From Anseranas semipalmata (Eukaryota > Chordata > Aves > Anseriformes > Anseranatidae), in assembly GCA_013399115.1 (NCBI GenBank), contig VXAA01001241.1, forward strand, positions 1,075,253 through 1,139,252: DNA of 64,000 bases, in the 5' to 3' direction. The notes under the pieces are model-generated. The model was not told the DNA's origin and searched no databases. It saw only the letters and a program-made list of their open reading frames with translations. The translations under genes and the position numbers were made by a program. The first letter of the stretch is position 1, and every line of letters begins with the position of its first letter. This document shows positions 15,060 through 28,205 of this stretch, piece by piece.

Positions 15060-16440
15060 TGTGCTGCCGGGCATGGCACTGCCGGAGGCGGCTGCTCTGT
15101 TGCAGGACGCGTCCCTGCAGTCGGTGGGAGTGGGGTCGGGCGCTGGCAAATGAAGGCGAAATGACCGAAGGGGAGAAGTGGCCCCTCCGGAGGCCGGCGT
15201 GCCGCGCGTTGTCCGTCTGGCAAGCGCACAGGACAGGGATCGGGGATCCGCATCGGGGCCGCGAGGAGCGGCTGCTGCCATAGGAACAGGGTCCCCGCGG
15301 GGGGGCCTTTGGTGGGATTAAACTCCCGGGAAGCTGCGCTGTGGCAGGCAGAGCTGCTGGCTCGGGTGTCGAGCGCTTTGTCTTTAGGATCACCTGCACC
15401 GCCTGCTTTTCCCCCTCACTAAAATCACTTTTATAACGTATGGCTGAAACATCGCGCTGTACTCCGTTCTCAGATGCTTGGAGTGGCGGGGACGGAGGGG
15501 AGGAGGGGTTTTAAACACGGTCGGGAACACTGGATGTGCAGCCGGGGTCACATCCAGCCAGTCAGACTCTTGAACGACCCAGCTTTGTATTCAGATAGGC
15601 TGGCCAGCAAGCTGCAGACATTCCAGATATTTGTGTTCGTTTTGGCTGTATCTAGGCACACGGTCACAAAGAGCAAGATGCGTGCAGTGAAGTATAAATC
15701 CCGTGCTCTAATGACTCAGAGCGCTGTGGTGCATGCATACGCGCTTAGCAGATTGTATAATTAGCTCGCCTTGTAAGCGGGCAGCACGTGCGGGTCTTCG
15801 GGAGCTACCCAGAATCGCGGTGCGAGGAGCGCCTGCGGGTCCTGGGAGCGCAGGGGGCAGCACCCTGTGCCCGGCCCCACCGTGCCTGCCTCGGGCAGCT
15901 CCCCTGTGCTGCCCGTGCCGAGCCTGGGGCAGCCTCCACGCAGCAGCACTGAAAACGGGCCCGCCGGGTGGTGGAGAGGTGCTTTGGCACGTGCCGTGTG
16001 AGTTGTGGCTAAAGCCCTCGTGTGGCTCCATGGAGCTGGGTTCGGTTTTGGCCCAGGCTGCAGCCCTTCCCTCGGGAGCGGCGTGTTTCTGGCCCCGGGG
16101 AGCCGGCAGGCGGAAGGCCGGGGTTTTACTGCCGCGGAGGAATGCGGCAGGTTGTGCCGGTACCCGGGAGACGCGCGGGGTGGGAACGCGCGCCAGCGCC
16201 CCGGGCTGCGTGCTTGGGATTTCACCGGGGCCGGGGAGGAGCCGGGAGGGAAGCGAACATGACCTTGAAAATGCTTATCGAGATGAAAAGGTGCAGCCAG
16301 CGAGCACATTCTTTGCCGGCTGCGCGCAGCGGGCTGCCCGGCCGCGCTGGCAGCGAGCGGTGCTGGCCGCACGAGGCTGCAACAAGCGGCTCCTTGTGCC
16401 TGCGGGAGATGGCCACTGCGCGTCCGGCAGTCCCGCACAC
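15060..16440. promoter_or_regulatory. Intragenic CpG island in intron 1
   Basis: CpG dinucleotides are very dense. I counted about 66 in 15781-16440 and about 26 in 15061-15300, with a poorer gap at about 15400-15780. The surrounding intron has only a few CpG per 60 bases. Long overlapping open frames on both strands (15733-16470 forward, 15761-16510 reverse) are what GC-rich, stop-poor DNA gives and match no protein I know. The island is about 13.2 kb upstream of exon 2. Unmethylated CpG islands usually mark promoters, so an alternative WWC1 promoter, an antisense or lncRNA promoter, or a CpG-rich enhancer are the likely explanations. Function is inferred, not shown. Confidence 0.6.
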
Positions 16441-16997
16441 AGCTGGCTTCTGCTGGCGCGTGAAGTCTGAGGGACCTGGTTTTAAAGCTGACCGCTGCTG
16501 TGCTCCTCATTTATAAGTAATAATGAGCACAGAGGCATTAGCAAGGCCGAGTCTGGCAGCTGGAGGAGCTGGACCACTCGAGAGGACCTGCTTTAATTAC
16601 GATTCCATGGCAGATGAAGCACATCCAAGAGCTGGGTTCCCGGAAACCTGGTGAGCAGCCAGACAGCCCATCACAACCGGCAAGGGGGCTGTGCTTCCCT
16701 GCCCGGTGCTTTTGCTGTTCCTGACGCTCCTCGCTGTCGCTGTCATGCTATTGACTGCTGAGAGTCCTGAAATCTCGGCTGTGAATTAGCTGTCATTAAA
16801 ATCTGGGTACTCCTCTGTTGTGTTACTGAGTGGGGGAGGCTTGGGGGGGTACAACAGGGGAGCAGAGCTGCAGGATGAGGAAGAGGAGCAAGGGCAGCCT
16901 GCAGAGGGGGGAAGGTGGGAGAGCTGCTTTTTATGGGAGCAACACCATTTGCCTGTCCCAGTTACCAACGTATTTGTGCTGTAGATCTGACACAATT

Positions 16998-17026
16998 CTC
17001 CCTCCCTCCCTCCCTCCCTGCCTCCC
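16998..17026. repeat. (CCTC)n simple repeat
   Basis: Pyrimidine-rich tetranucleotide tract of about six CCTC units, the last ones imperfect (CCTG, CCTC, CC). A typical polypyrimidine microsatellite in intron 1, just downstream of the CpG island. Confidence 0.9.
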
Positions 17027-17726
17027 CTGTACCAGCACATGTTCCTGTACAATCACGTGGGGACTCGGGTTAAGAAATTGCACTCTGAAAACAGATCCTT
17101 TTCTAAAATGCTTTTTTTGTTGCATTTAATCCTGAAGCACATCCCAGAAAAGCATATAGCTTCTCAGTACAGATAAAACAACCCTTGTAGTACAAAAAAG
17201 AAATCAACACTTACTACTACTATGAATGTGTACTGTGAAATGATAAATGCTGCATTTTTGAAGAAACGGGTATCGTTACAGCTTGACTGTGGCACATTTA
17301 GAGCTAAGACTGTCCTACATCTTTGGGAGCGGATACTTAAAATTCAGTTTGTTTTCTCTACAAGGATAGAATAGCAATCTCTCTGTGGCTATATGAGCTT
17401 CTGTGGCGTGTATCTTTTGTTAAAGGAATTCAGATGTTTGCTAGTGTCTTAGATGACTTTGTTCTAAATGCTTCCCTTATAGCACTTGGGCAGAAATCTT
17501 TTCTCACTTATCGAACTTAGTTTTAGAGACTTGAGATGTGTGCTAGGAATTTGGATGCATGCTAATGATCTTGGAAGTCTATTTTCAGCTGGTACTGAAT
17601 AGTGTGGCCTCTGCTCAGGGAGATGGAGATTGGCTTGCTCCTGCTGGTTAACCACCGGTTACCAAGCAGGAACTTCGTAATTATGGTAGGAAGCCAGCCA
17701 ACACTTAGTAGAAATGCTGCCTCTTT

Positions 17727-17749
17727 AAAAAAAAAAAAAAAAAAAAAAA
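17727..17749 (+). repeat. Poly(A) tract, 23 A
   Basis: Uninterrupted run of 23 A followed by five G. No retroposed sequence with target-site duplications was recognised upstream, so it is recorded as a homopolymer rather than the tail of a retrocopy. Confidence 0.9.
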
Positions 17750-20700
17750 GGGGGAAATGGGATGCCAGTGCTGTTCAGTAGTAGGGGTACTGCCTTCCTT
17801 TAAGGAGGTCAGCTGAAGCAGGTGAGAAGAAATGGAAATAGAACTAAGTTGTGTGTGATCCCACATATATCTTCAATACAGCAAGGCAGCTGGGTGGCAT
17901 GGAAAAAATCAAATACTGATGGTTGCCACCTGCATTTTGGGTGCAGTTGCACCATATCTAAACTCCAGAGAGTATCTCAGTTTCTGGTAATGTACTTTCC
18001 CTACCCCGTAGCTTGCAGTTGCACACTGTGTCATCAGCCTTCCGTTTTGCTGTGGTGTGTAGGAAATGAAGAACTCGTGTGACAATACGGATGTGCCCTC
18101 AGCACACAGCTAGAATATGAATTGTGAGCAGCAGTAATGAAGCATCTATGCTGAGTCGTCAGTTACGGGTGAGAAATGCTGTGCGCTTCTGAGGAATAGC
18201 TAAAAAGCCTTTGATACGTGGTAGCTTTGTAGAGTCCTATAGGAGGCCAGGAACTTCCAAAAAAAAAAAAAGTGATACACTTCATTAGGTAGAAACTTGA
18301 TTAACTGCCTTAGGCCAAAGCATGCGGCAGTCTCTTCTCCACAAGGCTTCTGCAACAAAATACCTGTGTCAGTTACCCCGTATTAAACAGATGACAACAC
18401 CCACATGTATGCTCACACGTTTAGAGATGCCACCTTCCTTTTTTTGGCAGCAGGTTACAATTTGTGATCAGGGTATGGTTTATTGCTTGTGTTTAACTGC
18501 TGAGCCTTTCTATTCCCATCTTCTTTGAACAACTGATACTGATTAAATCCATAAACTTGTGCTCATAAAGAGCCTCAGATAATACTCCTTGTGACAATAT
18601 TTGAGTTGTAAATGGTTTGGGGAAATGTAACTTTCCTAAGGAGTTTTCCCTCGAATTCTGAAAAATGGCATATGTTGCTTCTGTGACTTGTCTTAAAATA
18701 CTTCAAATGTTGAGTGTGACTAGACTGCTCATCCTAGTCAGGAGACAACGTGAAACTCGAAATGCAGTGAGACTTGTACTAAATTGAAGAATACCATCCC
18801 CTTTCCCGGTCTTCGAAACAAATCTAGAAAGCTGTGGCACTGTACTTGCATGCATAGGGTACCAAAACCATAGTCCTGCTCCCCATTTGGTCTGAGCTGT
18901 GGTCCCTGGGTCTCTGGCCTGTGCCTGTCTGCACAAGGACTGTATTCTTCCTCCCTGAGCCGAGTGCTGGGCTCACAGGTCTCCAGCAGGCTGCCTGTGC
19001 CACTTGGGGCCCCACAGGAAGACAGCAAGTGGGTTTTAAGCTGGGCGAGGCGGGTGAGGAAGGGGAACGCAAGGGGCATTATGGCTTCTGCCTGCACGCA
19101 GATTTAATCTGTTGGCAAAATATATTGATGGTGGATCATTCAAAATAAATTAAATTATGTTTATAAGAGTAAATCAATTAAATCCATTTGGTAATGTGAA
19201 TCTCACTTTTGCTGCCCTCAAATGAGCAAGTAAATTTCAATAGCTGTTGATTTGTATTGGCTCCCTTGCTGTGTGTGAAGTAGAGAGCTATGTTTTGGGC
19301 TTTGGACAGTTCTGTCTATAAATGCAGCTTGTGGTTGTGTTTTTTTTTCTTCCATGGCTTAACTACCAAGTAAATCAAGGCTTTGTTCCTCAGGATGATA
19401 AAGGTGATAAACCTGTTCTTAGCCCGATGCTTTTATCTTATGCTTCTTATTTATCCCCTAAAGCTTTACTCTTCCATGGTAGTGTTAGACAGCTGTTCTT
19501 GCTCTGGCATTTCTATTTATTGTTTAAATGCAGTATGACTTTTCAGGAATCAAGAAGGAATTGCATCAACGCTAATAACAGCAGTAGTAGATAGGAAAGC
19601 CAATCCTGTGAATTCAAGGTGCTTATGTGCTTCAGCGGTTGTTGCGTGCATTGTCCCAGTGCTGTATAACTGGTTCTCTGCTCCTTGGCGCAGGAGCGAG
19701 CTGCCGCGCGTTGACTTCAGACGTATGCTGTCTCCAGTGTAGCTGCGGGGCTGGAGGCAGTTTCTGGCCCCAGCCACTGCCTTCCTTCCCTTTTGGAATC
19801 TCGGGAGGTGTTTATGTGGGCACATGTCGACTTAAAACAGGCTTTCCTGTTGTGAAAGCACTTAGGAACGTGGTGGAGCACAGGTTCCAGGGTCTTACTG
19901 TTTGTGACAGGCTGGCGTTGCGGCCTGAGGCTCGCAGGCTGGGGCAGCTGGGAGGATGCCTGCTCCTTGGGTGTCCTGGATGAGGAATTTGGGGAGCTGA
20001 GACTGAATGCTTCATGTGTGATATGGTAGGCAATGCTCAGTTCGTGATCTTAATGTTGCTGAAAGGTTTTGTTTTCCGTGGAAGTTTCTTCCAATCCTGA
20101 TCTAGCCGCATCAGTGCATTTCCTTTATGCTGACACAATCAATTGTGTTAATGGTAACTTCCTTAACTTAAAAGCTAACTTCTTGGAAAAAATACACCAG
20201 GAAACTATGCGGTGATGCTCTTACGAGTTGTTTCTATGGGTTTGTTGAAATAGTTCTGGTTTGCTCCTCTTGAACGGTGTGGTTTGCACGGCAATGCTTA
20301 ATGCTTAAGTATTGTGTTCGATATCTTTAATTCATTATGGCTTTCCAATCAGAAGGATTTTTGTTCTTTGTATTCTCCACTGCTCCAAGACCAGCCTGAC
20401 CAGGTGTCTCTGATTCTTAGAGGCAGACAAATATTCCTGCTCATACCTGGCAGTGCTGTGTTCACATAAGTTCTCCTCTGAACATGTTTGACCTCTTCGG
20501 GGTTCCCTTGACTTGACAGTATCCTCTGCGTAGCTGGACTCAGTCCTGTCTGGACAAAGTTTCAGAGCTGACAAGCTGCTGTTGGGTGAGGGAGCAGAGA
20601 AGTAATGTTTCCAGAACTGTTCTAGGCATTGCATGAAAGCAAAGTGGCTGCAGCAGAGCTGTCTGTGGGCGAAGAACAGGCGAAGTTGTGGTGATGCCCT

Positions 20701-23700
20701 GCTGCTTGCCTAGGCTGCATTTTGTGAGTGATGCAGAGCAAAAAGCCTGCGAACATTGCTGTTTCGGATCGGGAACATGAAGTAAATGTATAACTCAATA
20801 AGAAAGTTTATAATGCAAAAATACCGAGCAGACAGTCCTGCTAAAGCTGCTGTACAGAGGTAGAGATTAACCCGGTGCTGGTAGGAGGGGAACCGGGGAG
20901 TAGCATACAAACCATGTGTGTGTAAAAACAGCTTTCTGCGCTTCCTTGCCCCTCTCCAAACGTGCTTCCAAGCCAGCAGTGCTTGGTTTGTGTGTTGGGT
21001 AGACTGGGGAGCCTAGATGTGTCCCGTGATGCCATCCCCAAGTTACCAGCTTTTTCCTGCTTCAAACAGCATGTGAGTAAAGGGAGCAGGAATTGGTAAT
21101 GCTGCATGAGTTGTTCATTGTCATTCTGTTTTTTTTCCACAGTAGGGATAGAACATGCTGGTAGGAATATGGCAATGTGCACTGCTTCTTGAGGAATTAA
21201 GGCTTTTAATCACTATATGGGCCCTGTATGAAGTGAAAATTCACAGTGCCTGCTGAATTCAGGTTGCAGAGTGAACCACAACCGCTTCCTCATGGGCTGC
21301 CCTGGCTCTCTCTGCTGCTGCTGCTGAGCTCTGAGTGCACGCTGCCATCCATGGGTAGTATGTTCCTGAATGCTGAGGTAGAGCAATTGTTCAATACTTT
21401 CCATGTTGCCAAAATCGCAAATATTTATCTTTTTCTGACAGTAGCTATTGGTTCCCTGCTATAGGAGCTGTACTGGGGGGGAGGCTGTCCTATACACCTC
21501 TTTATCTTGAGGCATCTTGCCAATGTAAACTGTTGCCACCCGCACTCTATAGGCAGCCTTTCAGAGAAGTAGGAGCACAGGCTGTGAGAACAGACAAACC
21601 TTCCAGTTCCTAATCTCCAAAATATGTCAAGAAACTAGTCTAACTACTCAGTCTGGATGTTTGGTAGCCAATTTACCCCTTGCTGTGAAGTGAAGGGTCC
21701 CCTTCTTCCAGAGCAGTCGAACTTCTGAGTGAAAGAGAAACCTGTCTTGATTTTAATTAATCTATTCAGGCTGTGCAGGTGGCAAGACTGCTTCTGATCC
21801 TGGAAGAACTGAAGGCAAACTTCAATTAAAAAAAAAAAGCCTCAACTGTGCAAAAACCAAAGACATTTGAATGACTTGCATGGTTAAATTCCAACTCTTG
21901 CATGCTTTTAGTTTGGTAGTGCTGCATTGTTCTCAAGTTGTACCTTACTCTTTTATATCTTTTCTGCTTAATCAGTTCTAGAAAGCGTGCAGGATATACA
22001 GGCTGGCAGGCAAATTAATGTTGTGAGAAGCCTTAACTCCCATTTCCTGACTTTTAACCTTGAACTATCTCAGGAATTTTGCATTTGAGTGATTAAGAGG
22101 GTATGACTGACCTCCTGCCTCTCTCCTGCTAACAGAGCCAGTTTGTTCATCTCTAGGAATGATCTAAAATCTGTAAGTGGTTTTTGATAGTCTTCTCTGC
22201 ACAAATGACTTAGTAGTTCTTTGCTTCCAAAGCTAAAAGATCTGTACAGGAAAGAAATGCATGGGCAAATAGACTGTCATTGTGTGCAAAGTAGAGCTTG
22301 TAAACATGCAAGCCTTTTTCAAAAATGGGTAGAACAAGAAAGCAGCTCCTAAATAGCAGACTGATATATACTAGATACGCTCGTTGTGGCTGGTGGGGTG
22401 TTAAATTGTGTACTGTACAGCTCAATGCTTCCATGAATCTATTTGAGTAATGTAAATCTATTTTTACTATTAAACGTATAAGCCTATTTGTGTTTGGCAT
22501 GCTTGAAATACAAGCTATTGCCTGGTTCCTGGAGTCCTTCGTGAGTCTTAAATGCTTTGTGTTAGCACCTACCTGGGCAGCACATGACTGATTTCTGTAG
22601 AGAAGGAAGAATTCGGAAGTTAGCTGTTTGTGCAGAAGAGAAGTAGAGGGTCAAAACTGACTAATTACATACAATTCAACATCATGTTAATAAGCTGCTT
22701 CGGTTATTCTCATGTCTTGGCCAAGAGCAGAAGAGACCATCGCTGAGTTCTTGGGTGTCAGTAAAACTGTTTAAAATGAAGGTAGTTTGGAAAATAAGCT
22801 TCGAAGGTAGCTGTTGGGCTTGCTTCTCCCAGAAGTGGCCCAGTACATGGAGCTTGTGGGGCTAGAAGGAGATACAGGATGAAAGGAGTCTTTGGGAGGC
22901 TGAGAAGATCCTCGATAACCATGGTAACAAAGGAAATCACTTCTGAAAAGAACACAGCTCTGCAGTCTGAGTTGCTTGAGATGTTGTTGTGTTTTTTTTG
23001 TTTGTTTGTTTTTTGTGTTGCTATTGGTGATGTTCAGGTTGTGACTTAAGCAAATTTGTTTGGTTTAGAGCAACTACTTTATAAGATGTTTTTCTCAGAT
23101 GACCCTGATTTTATTGCAAGGGGTATAATTCTATTCCTATTTATCCTTTACCCCTGCGAAAACAGGATCAGGCAGCAATTGACAGTCATTTAAATGACAT
23201 CTGTCTTGGGTAACGAGCAGTTTAAGGGGACAAAGCCTTTGTGTTAGTCTTGGAATAACATTGTCCTGCTAAGAGTTTGAAATGTCTTGATCTCTCATCA
23301 CGTTCCTTAGGGTAGAGTTAAGAAGCTTTTACAATTGGGTCGCTTCTTAAAGGTTTCCCCCTGTTAGCTGGGAAGCGCTTTTCCTTTTTTAATTCCTGTG
23401 AGCTTGTGGTGGCTCTGACTTGCTCCGCTCCGCTGGGCGGGAGTTCTCCCCTTCTGGAAGCGCTGCAGTTGTGGTGCCGGGGAGGGTACCGGTTGGCCCT
23501 GACCTGCCTGTTGTGTCGCTCCTCAGGATCTGCCTGTTGGCGATGAGCTGTTCTCGTCACCTTTTCCCTGAATTGCAGCTGGAGAGGGAATCCAAGGGAG
23601 TGTGCCAGTGCTCAGGTGTGGGGTGGCGGGTGGGGAAGGCTCTGCCAGTGAGATGACAAAGCGGGGCCTCCCCGCTGCCACCCCTCGGGCCTCCAAAGGT

Positions 23701-23939
23701 AATTCTCTGCAGGGAGAGAAGATGCTCCGAGGGAAAACAGAGTTACTATAGTGACAAATAGCCCGGTGTGTTAGAGGGCTGGATCGCAGAGTTGAGTAAT
23801 AAATGTGTGGGAGTCTATTTTTAAAAGCTCTTGGGCGGAGTAGGTTGCTCCAGTCCTAGAAAATTTGTCTGAAATGTGACCGAATTTTTTTTAATGCTGA
23901 AGTTTAAAAATACTCATCTGTCTTGAGAGTGGGATGACC

Positions 23940-24550
23940 TCATTACAAACAAAGACGCCTGTATGTCGTTGTGGCGAGGCTCCTGGCAGCGGTTCCTGCC
24001 GCAGCTTTCCCTGCTCAGCAGGCTCCTCAGCGCTCCGGCCCCTAGGGGTCTCCGACAGCTGCCCCGGCTGGAGCCGAGGTGCTTTCGGCCTGTTCCGCGC
24101 TCATCCGTGCCTCGAGCAGCGAGAGCGAGTCGGATGGGACGCAAAGAAATGCTGCGTGAAGAATTTATTGTGGTAGGAACCCTTGCAAGCCTGACTCCAA
24201 GCTTCTCCCGCAGAATGCTGGGTTGAAAAACTATTTGATTCTGTAAGAGAAATGGTATGAGTACAAATATTTGCCAGAACTTGCAGTTTCTTATCTGGCT
24301 TGACTTCTTGCCCACGAAACCCGTATGCCTCACAGTGGCTGTGTGTGCGAGTGTGGGAGGAGAGGACAAATCCGGACCGGGCTGCTGGTGCTGCCGAGCG
24401 GCCGCGGCTGTGCAGCAGCTGTAGCTCGGGCTGTAGCTCGGGGCCCGCAGCACCTGCACGATCCGGGTGTTGGCTTTGTTCGTTCTGCAGCCAGCTGCTG
24501 CTATCAGCACCGCGAGCTGTCGGAAATCCCCTCGGCTGTGCCTTCACCCG
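23940..24550. other. GC- and CpG-rich patch in intron 1
   Basis: Two CpG-rich blocks, about 23940-24170 and 24360-24550, separated by ordinary sequence. CpG density is clearly above the flanks but below that of the 15-16.4 kb island. Overlapping frames of 80-198 codons on both strands again reflect low stop frequency. Possibly a second regulatory element; no coding evidence. Confidence 0.4.
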
Positions 24551-24780
24551 TACAGAGCGATGAAGGATTTTTATATGAGGCCATGTGATCTGTACTGAAC
24601 GGACTGAAATAAGGCTCTACTGTTTGAATGGCTTTACTTTGTTACGGTGGTTTGAGGAACCCTGCAAATACGGGGATTAAGTGGGTTTAAGTACGGCGCA
24701 GAAACTTGACGGTCCGTTGTTGGCTGATAAATGCCCAACGTCTCTGACCTAAGCACGCTGTTTGCTGTGTGCACATATGT

Positions 24781-24810
24781 ATGGCTGTGTGTATGTGTGC
24801 ACACAGCCAT
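24781..24810. repeat. 11-bp inverted repeat with TG-rich loop
   Basis: Arms ATGGCTGTGTG (24781-24791) and CACACAGCCAT (24800-24810) are perfectly complementary around an 8-base loop TATGTGTG. The surrounding DNA is a run of alternating purine and pyrimidine (TGTGTGCACATATGT...), a composition able to form a cruciform or Z-DNA. Confidence 0.8.
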
Positions 24811-27800
24811 GAGCCTAACTGGGAAGCTCTGTGGTTCTGTTAGAGTGCTATAGGCCACCAGTTAGCACCTAATTCAGTAATTAAAGCTAACATAATATCA
24901 TTTTTGCAAGAAATTCAGAATTGATTTATCTTACCTTTGTAGTATTCACTTCAAATTTGTAAATGGCACAGTTCACCCATTTACTGCTTCAGTCAGAAAC
25001 CTTTGTGATGTTACAGCCATGTTTAACAAACCTTCTGTCAATCAAAAACTTGTTATACAAGAATTATTTGCCTTCAGTTTCCTGCGTAATGAGGTTTTTT
25101 GATTGACAACAGTAGAGTTAAAGACTATAGAAAGGCTTTCTGAATCTGAGATGAGCAAGTTTCGATTTAATAGTAGTGTTTGCACATGAAAACGTTGGCT
25201 TCCAGTTATATCTGTGCAAGAAGCTGAAGGTGATAGATCAAAAATCATAAGAAATATAGAAATCTCTCATTAAAAATGGCATGACTCTCTAAATTAGAGG
25301 TAGGAAACTGTTTCCTGCTGTGGAAGAGGTATTTGAAAATCATTTGATGTACAAATACTTGAGCTATTAGGGGCTAACGTTTCACATTGCTGGAAGTGTC
25401 TCGGTGCTTCTATGGGTGTGGGTATGGACTATGGCTTCCCCTCTCCTGCCTCTGCCTCAATACCTAAAGATACTCCTTGGGTTCATACACCACGTGAGGC
25501 TGTTATCTTTTCCTCTGTTATCAGGATTGGTTCTAAAACAGTGCCCTTGGCTTGCTGGTGATGGTTGCTAAGGGTACCTGGTTTCCAGGTATCTTAATGC
25601 TTGGTTATACTTGCCTCAAGTAAATTTGAATTTCTTGAATGAAATCAAATGAGAAAACAACATATTGGAAAAACTAAGAAAAGATGATGTGAGGTGATAA
25701 GGCTAAGTTGATGTGCTGTTTCAGAGCACTGAATTTTCCTAAAAAATGACCCTGATTGAAACTTAGTTTTTTCCCATGAGTAGGGGAAAAGGCAGCCACA
25801 AGCAAGATTAAATTGAGATACAGAAGAGTTAATATGCCAGAGGAACATGTGGGTTACTTTTTGGTGAGCTAGAAGGCTGGAATTAGGCTATGATTTGTAG
25901 ATCTCCTCTAGCTCAAGCTGGTTTCTCCTTAGGGAATTCCACACACAGTTTAATTCCCAGCTTAAAAGTACATGAATCACTTCAGTAGTAGTTCTGGTCT
26001 AACCTTCTGCTCTGAAGGGTGTTAGGGCAAACCTAGTACAGCTGGAAGATGCGGACAATCTCATGTGCCTGAAAGAGTGTCATCTCTTTTAACTAGAATA
26101 GCTTGGATTTAATAAAAATTGCCGTACTTACAAACTTGTCCCCACCACCACCATTTGGTTCCTTCTTTGGAGATCAGAAGTCATACAAGGTCAGGATTTT
26201 CTGAACTTCTAGGAGTGCTGCTTTCTCTTGAAAGCTTGGATGAATGTATCTGGAGGTTTCCCTATCCAAGGACGGTAAGGTATGCATAAAGCATTATATA
26301 GGTTCCTTTCCTTAGAGTGCATGCACAGTAGGTAAAAGGAGTCGATTCTTCTAGGCAGTCACAGCTTTGAGTCTAGCTACAGCGAGGGCCAATTAAATGA
26401 TAACATGATTTGACTGAGTTGATGAGACTTTTCCAAGGCTGTGAGGAAGCTTTGAATTGCAAATGAGATGTTTCAAAAGAAATAGTTCTGCAGATGTGTC
26501 CTGGCTTTAACTTCCCAAATGCAGAAACTCTGCTGTTTTATGCAGAAAGAATACACTAACTGAATTGTGACTTGCTGCAAGAAAAAAACCTTACCTTTTA
26601 CTCGTTTAATCCATTGTGCTACATTGTGAATGTGCTTAGGGAGATGCTTGATTTTTGCACCCCTTTTAGAAAATTGTTTTATTTCAGTCTTCATTGTTAT
26701 GAAGCAAAAATCACTATTTTTAAAAAGGAGAGTAATACCTCCTTTTTCTTGTTATGGTTTATTCATTAATCTGGCTACACAACATACTGCATGTCTTTCA
26801 TCTGTCATTGTAGCATTGCCTCTTTGATTTGTGCCAGTTTTCTGCAGCAGCAAGGGAAAGGAGTTTAGAAGAATGATTAGGTTATGAAGCTGCAGTTATT
26901 TGGGGAAATAGCTATATGACATGTTGTCTGTAATGGAATTACTTTGTTAATTCTAAAAACTAATTACTTTTCTGATTGCTAGTTGAATGACAGGTTTCTT
27001 CTTTAATGAATACTTCCTCATCTGTACAAGAGGGATAGTAGCAAGCTTGCATTCAGCCTGGGAGGACAGCCCTAGTCGGGGTGCTCGGTGTGGGTGCTTC
27101 TTGAAAGACGTTCTGAATGTCTGAATCTTAAAGGTGACACTGTCTATTTCTGAGCCCTAGTAACTGCTGGCAAGTCTCCCAGCAGAACTGAGTTGGCTTC
27201 TGTTATTGCTATAGCAGGCTGATCATACCTTACTACCCTTTCTCCAAAACTCCAGCTGAAAGAATTGAGTGGATGGCGTTCACGCATTGCATTTGATAAG
27301 AAAACGTCCTGAAGCTGCTTGGACCCTGCTGAGTCTGACAGTTCCTGGACATGCCTAGAAGAAATTCAGCTGCCTCTAGCAAAAGCGGACTGGGCAAAAG
27401 CCAAGCAGAAACTTTGTGGGCTTGGTATTAAATTTAGGAGCTGTTAAGTTGGCATCGTGATGCTGTTCCTGATGAAAGTAGTCCCAAATTCTGGTTCTGA
27501 CACAGAAGCTCAGCATGTTTAGGGGGTGGGAGTTTGATTCTAATCCCAGGCCTGATTCTTGAGCAGAGTTCTGCTCAGTGTGTGTATTACAAATTGAGCT
27601 TCCAAGGCACGTGTTATACCTGCAGCACACCTTCACCAGCGAGCTTGGTGCGCTTGTATTGATTTGATTACTGCCCTGTGTTGAGAGAAATGCTTGGATC
27701 ACTCACCTGCAGGCGTTCCCCATTTCCAGTCTTCTTGTCCCAGCACCTCTGTGCTCCTCTTGGCACAGGAGCAGGTACCCCAGAGCTCAGTGCTCAGAGC

Positions 27801-28187
27801 TGCTCCTTCCCTTGTCTGTGCCTGTGATGCTTCCACTTGAACTGCTAAAATTAAATGAAAGCAGGTGCAATTTTCAGGGGGGTGAACGCGGTAACCTTAG
27901 TGTTTAAATGGAAATTGCAGACATGTTTTGCCACAGCACTTTCATCTGCGTTATCTCCTGGGATACTTGCTTGCATCTGCCCTTGCTTTGCATTTTTATC
28001 CCTGTGTATCTTTGGCTTGGTCAGCTCAGAGCAGCATATGTAGCTTGATCTACAGGTAAAGACTTGGGGATAAGGGATAGCAATCAGAAGTACTGAGATT
28101 GTTTGTTTTATTTTTGAGTAATCTGTCTTCTATATGAACATGTTTTTAGTACAGTCTTGATTAAAAAGGGTAAAAATAATAAACCTT

Positions 28188-28205
28188 TCAGTGAAATTTC
28201 ACTGA
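28188..28205. repeat. 18-bp perfect palindrome
   Basis: TCAGTGAAATTTCACTGA is its own reverse complement. It lies 1.44 kb upstream of exon 2. It could be a binding site for a dimeric transcription factor, but a chance palindrome is possible. Confidence 0.8.

Larger units (their letters stand above)
16441..23939. other. Intron 1, middle part; no gene seen
   Basis: Non-coding sequence of average composition. It contains a (CCTC)n tract at 16998-17026, a 23-base A run at 17727-17749, further short A and T runs (18258, 21829 and 22988 regions) and a GC-rich patch near 23.4-23.66 kb. Open frames are short and show no domain or splice context. No CR1 element was recognised in this part. Confidence 0.7.

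Noticed and set aside
15733..16510. Overlapping open frames of 245 (+) and 249 (-) codons
   Set aside because: They sit in the CpG island, where stop codons are rare. Both strands and all frames are open, residue composition is skewed to Ala, Arg, Gly and Pro, and no domain or splice context is seen.
17680..17760. 23-A run as the tail of a processed pseudogene
   Set aside because: No coding or known RNA sequence and no target-site duplication was recognised upstream.
23914..24547. 198- and 148-codon open frames on the - strand
   Set aside because: They coincide with a GC-rich patch, have no domain signature and lack splice context.
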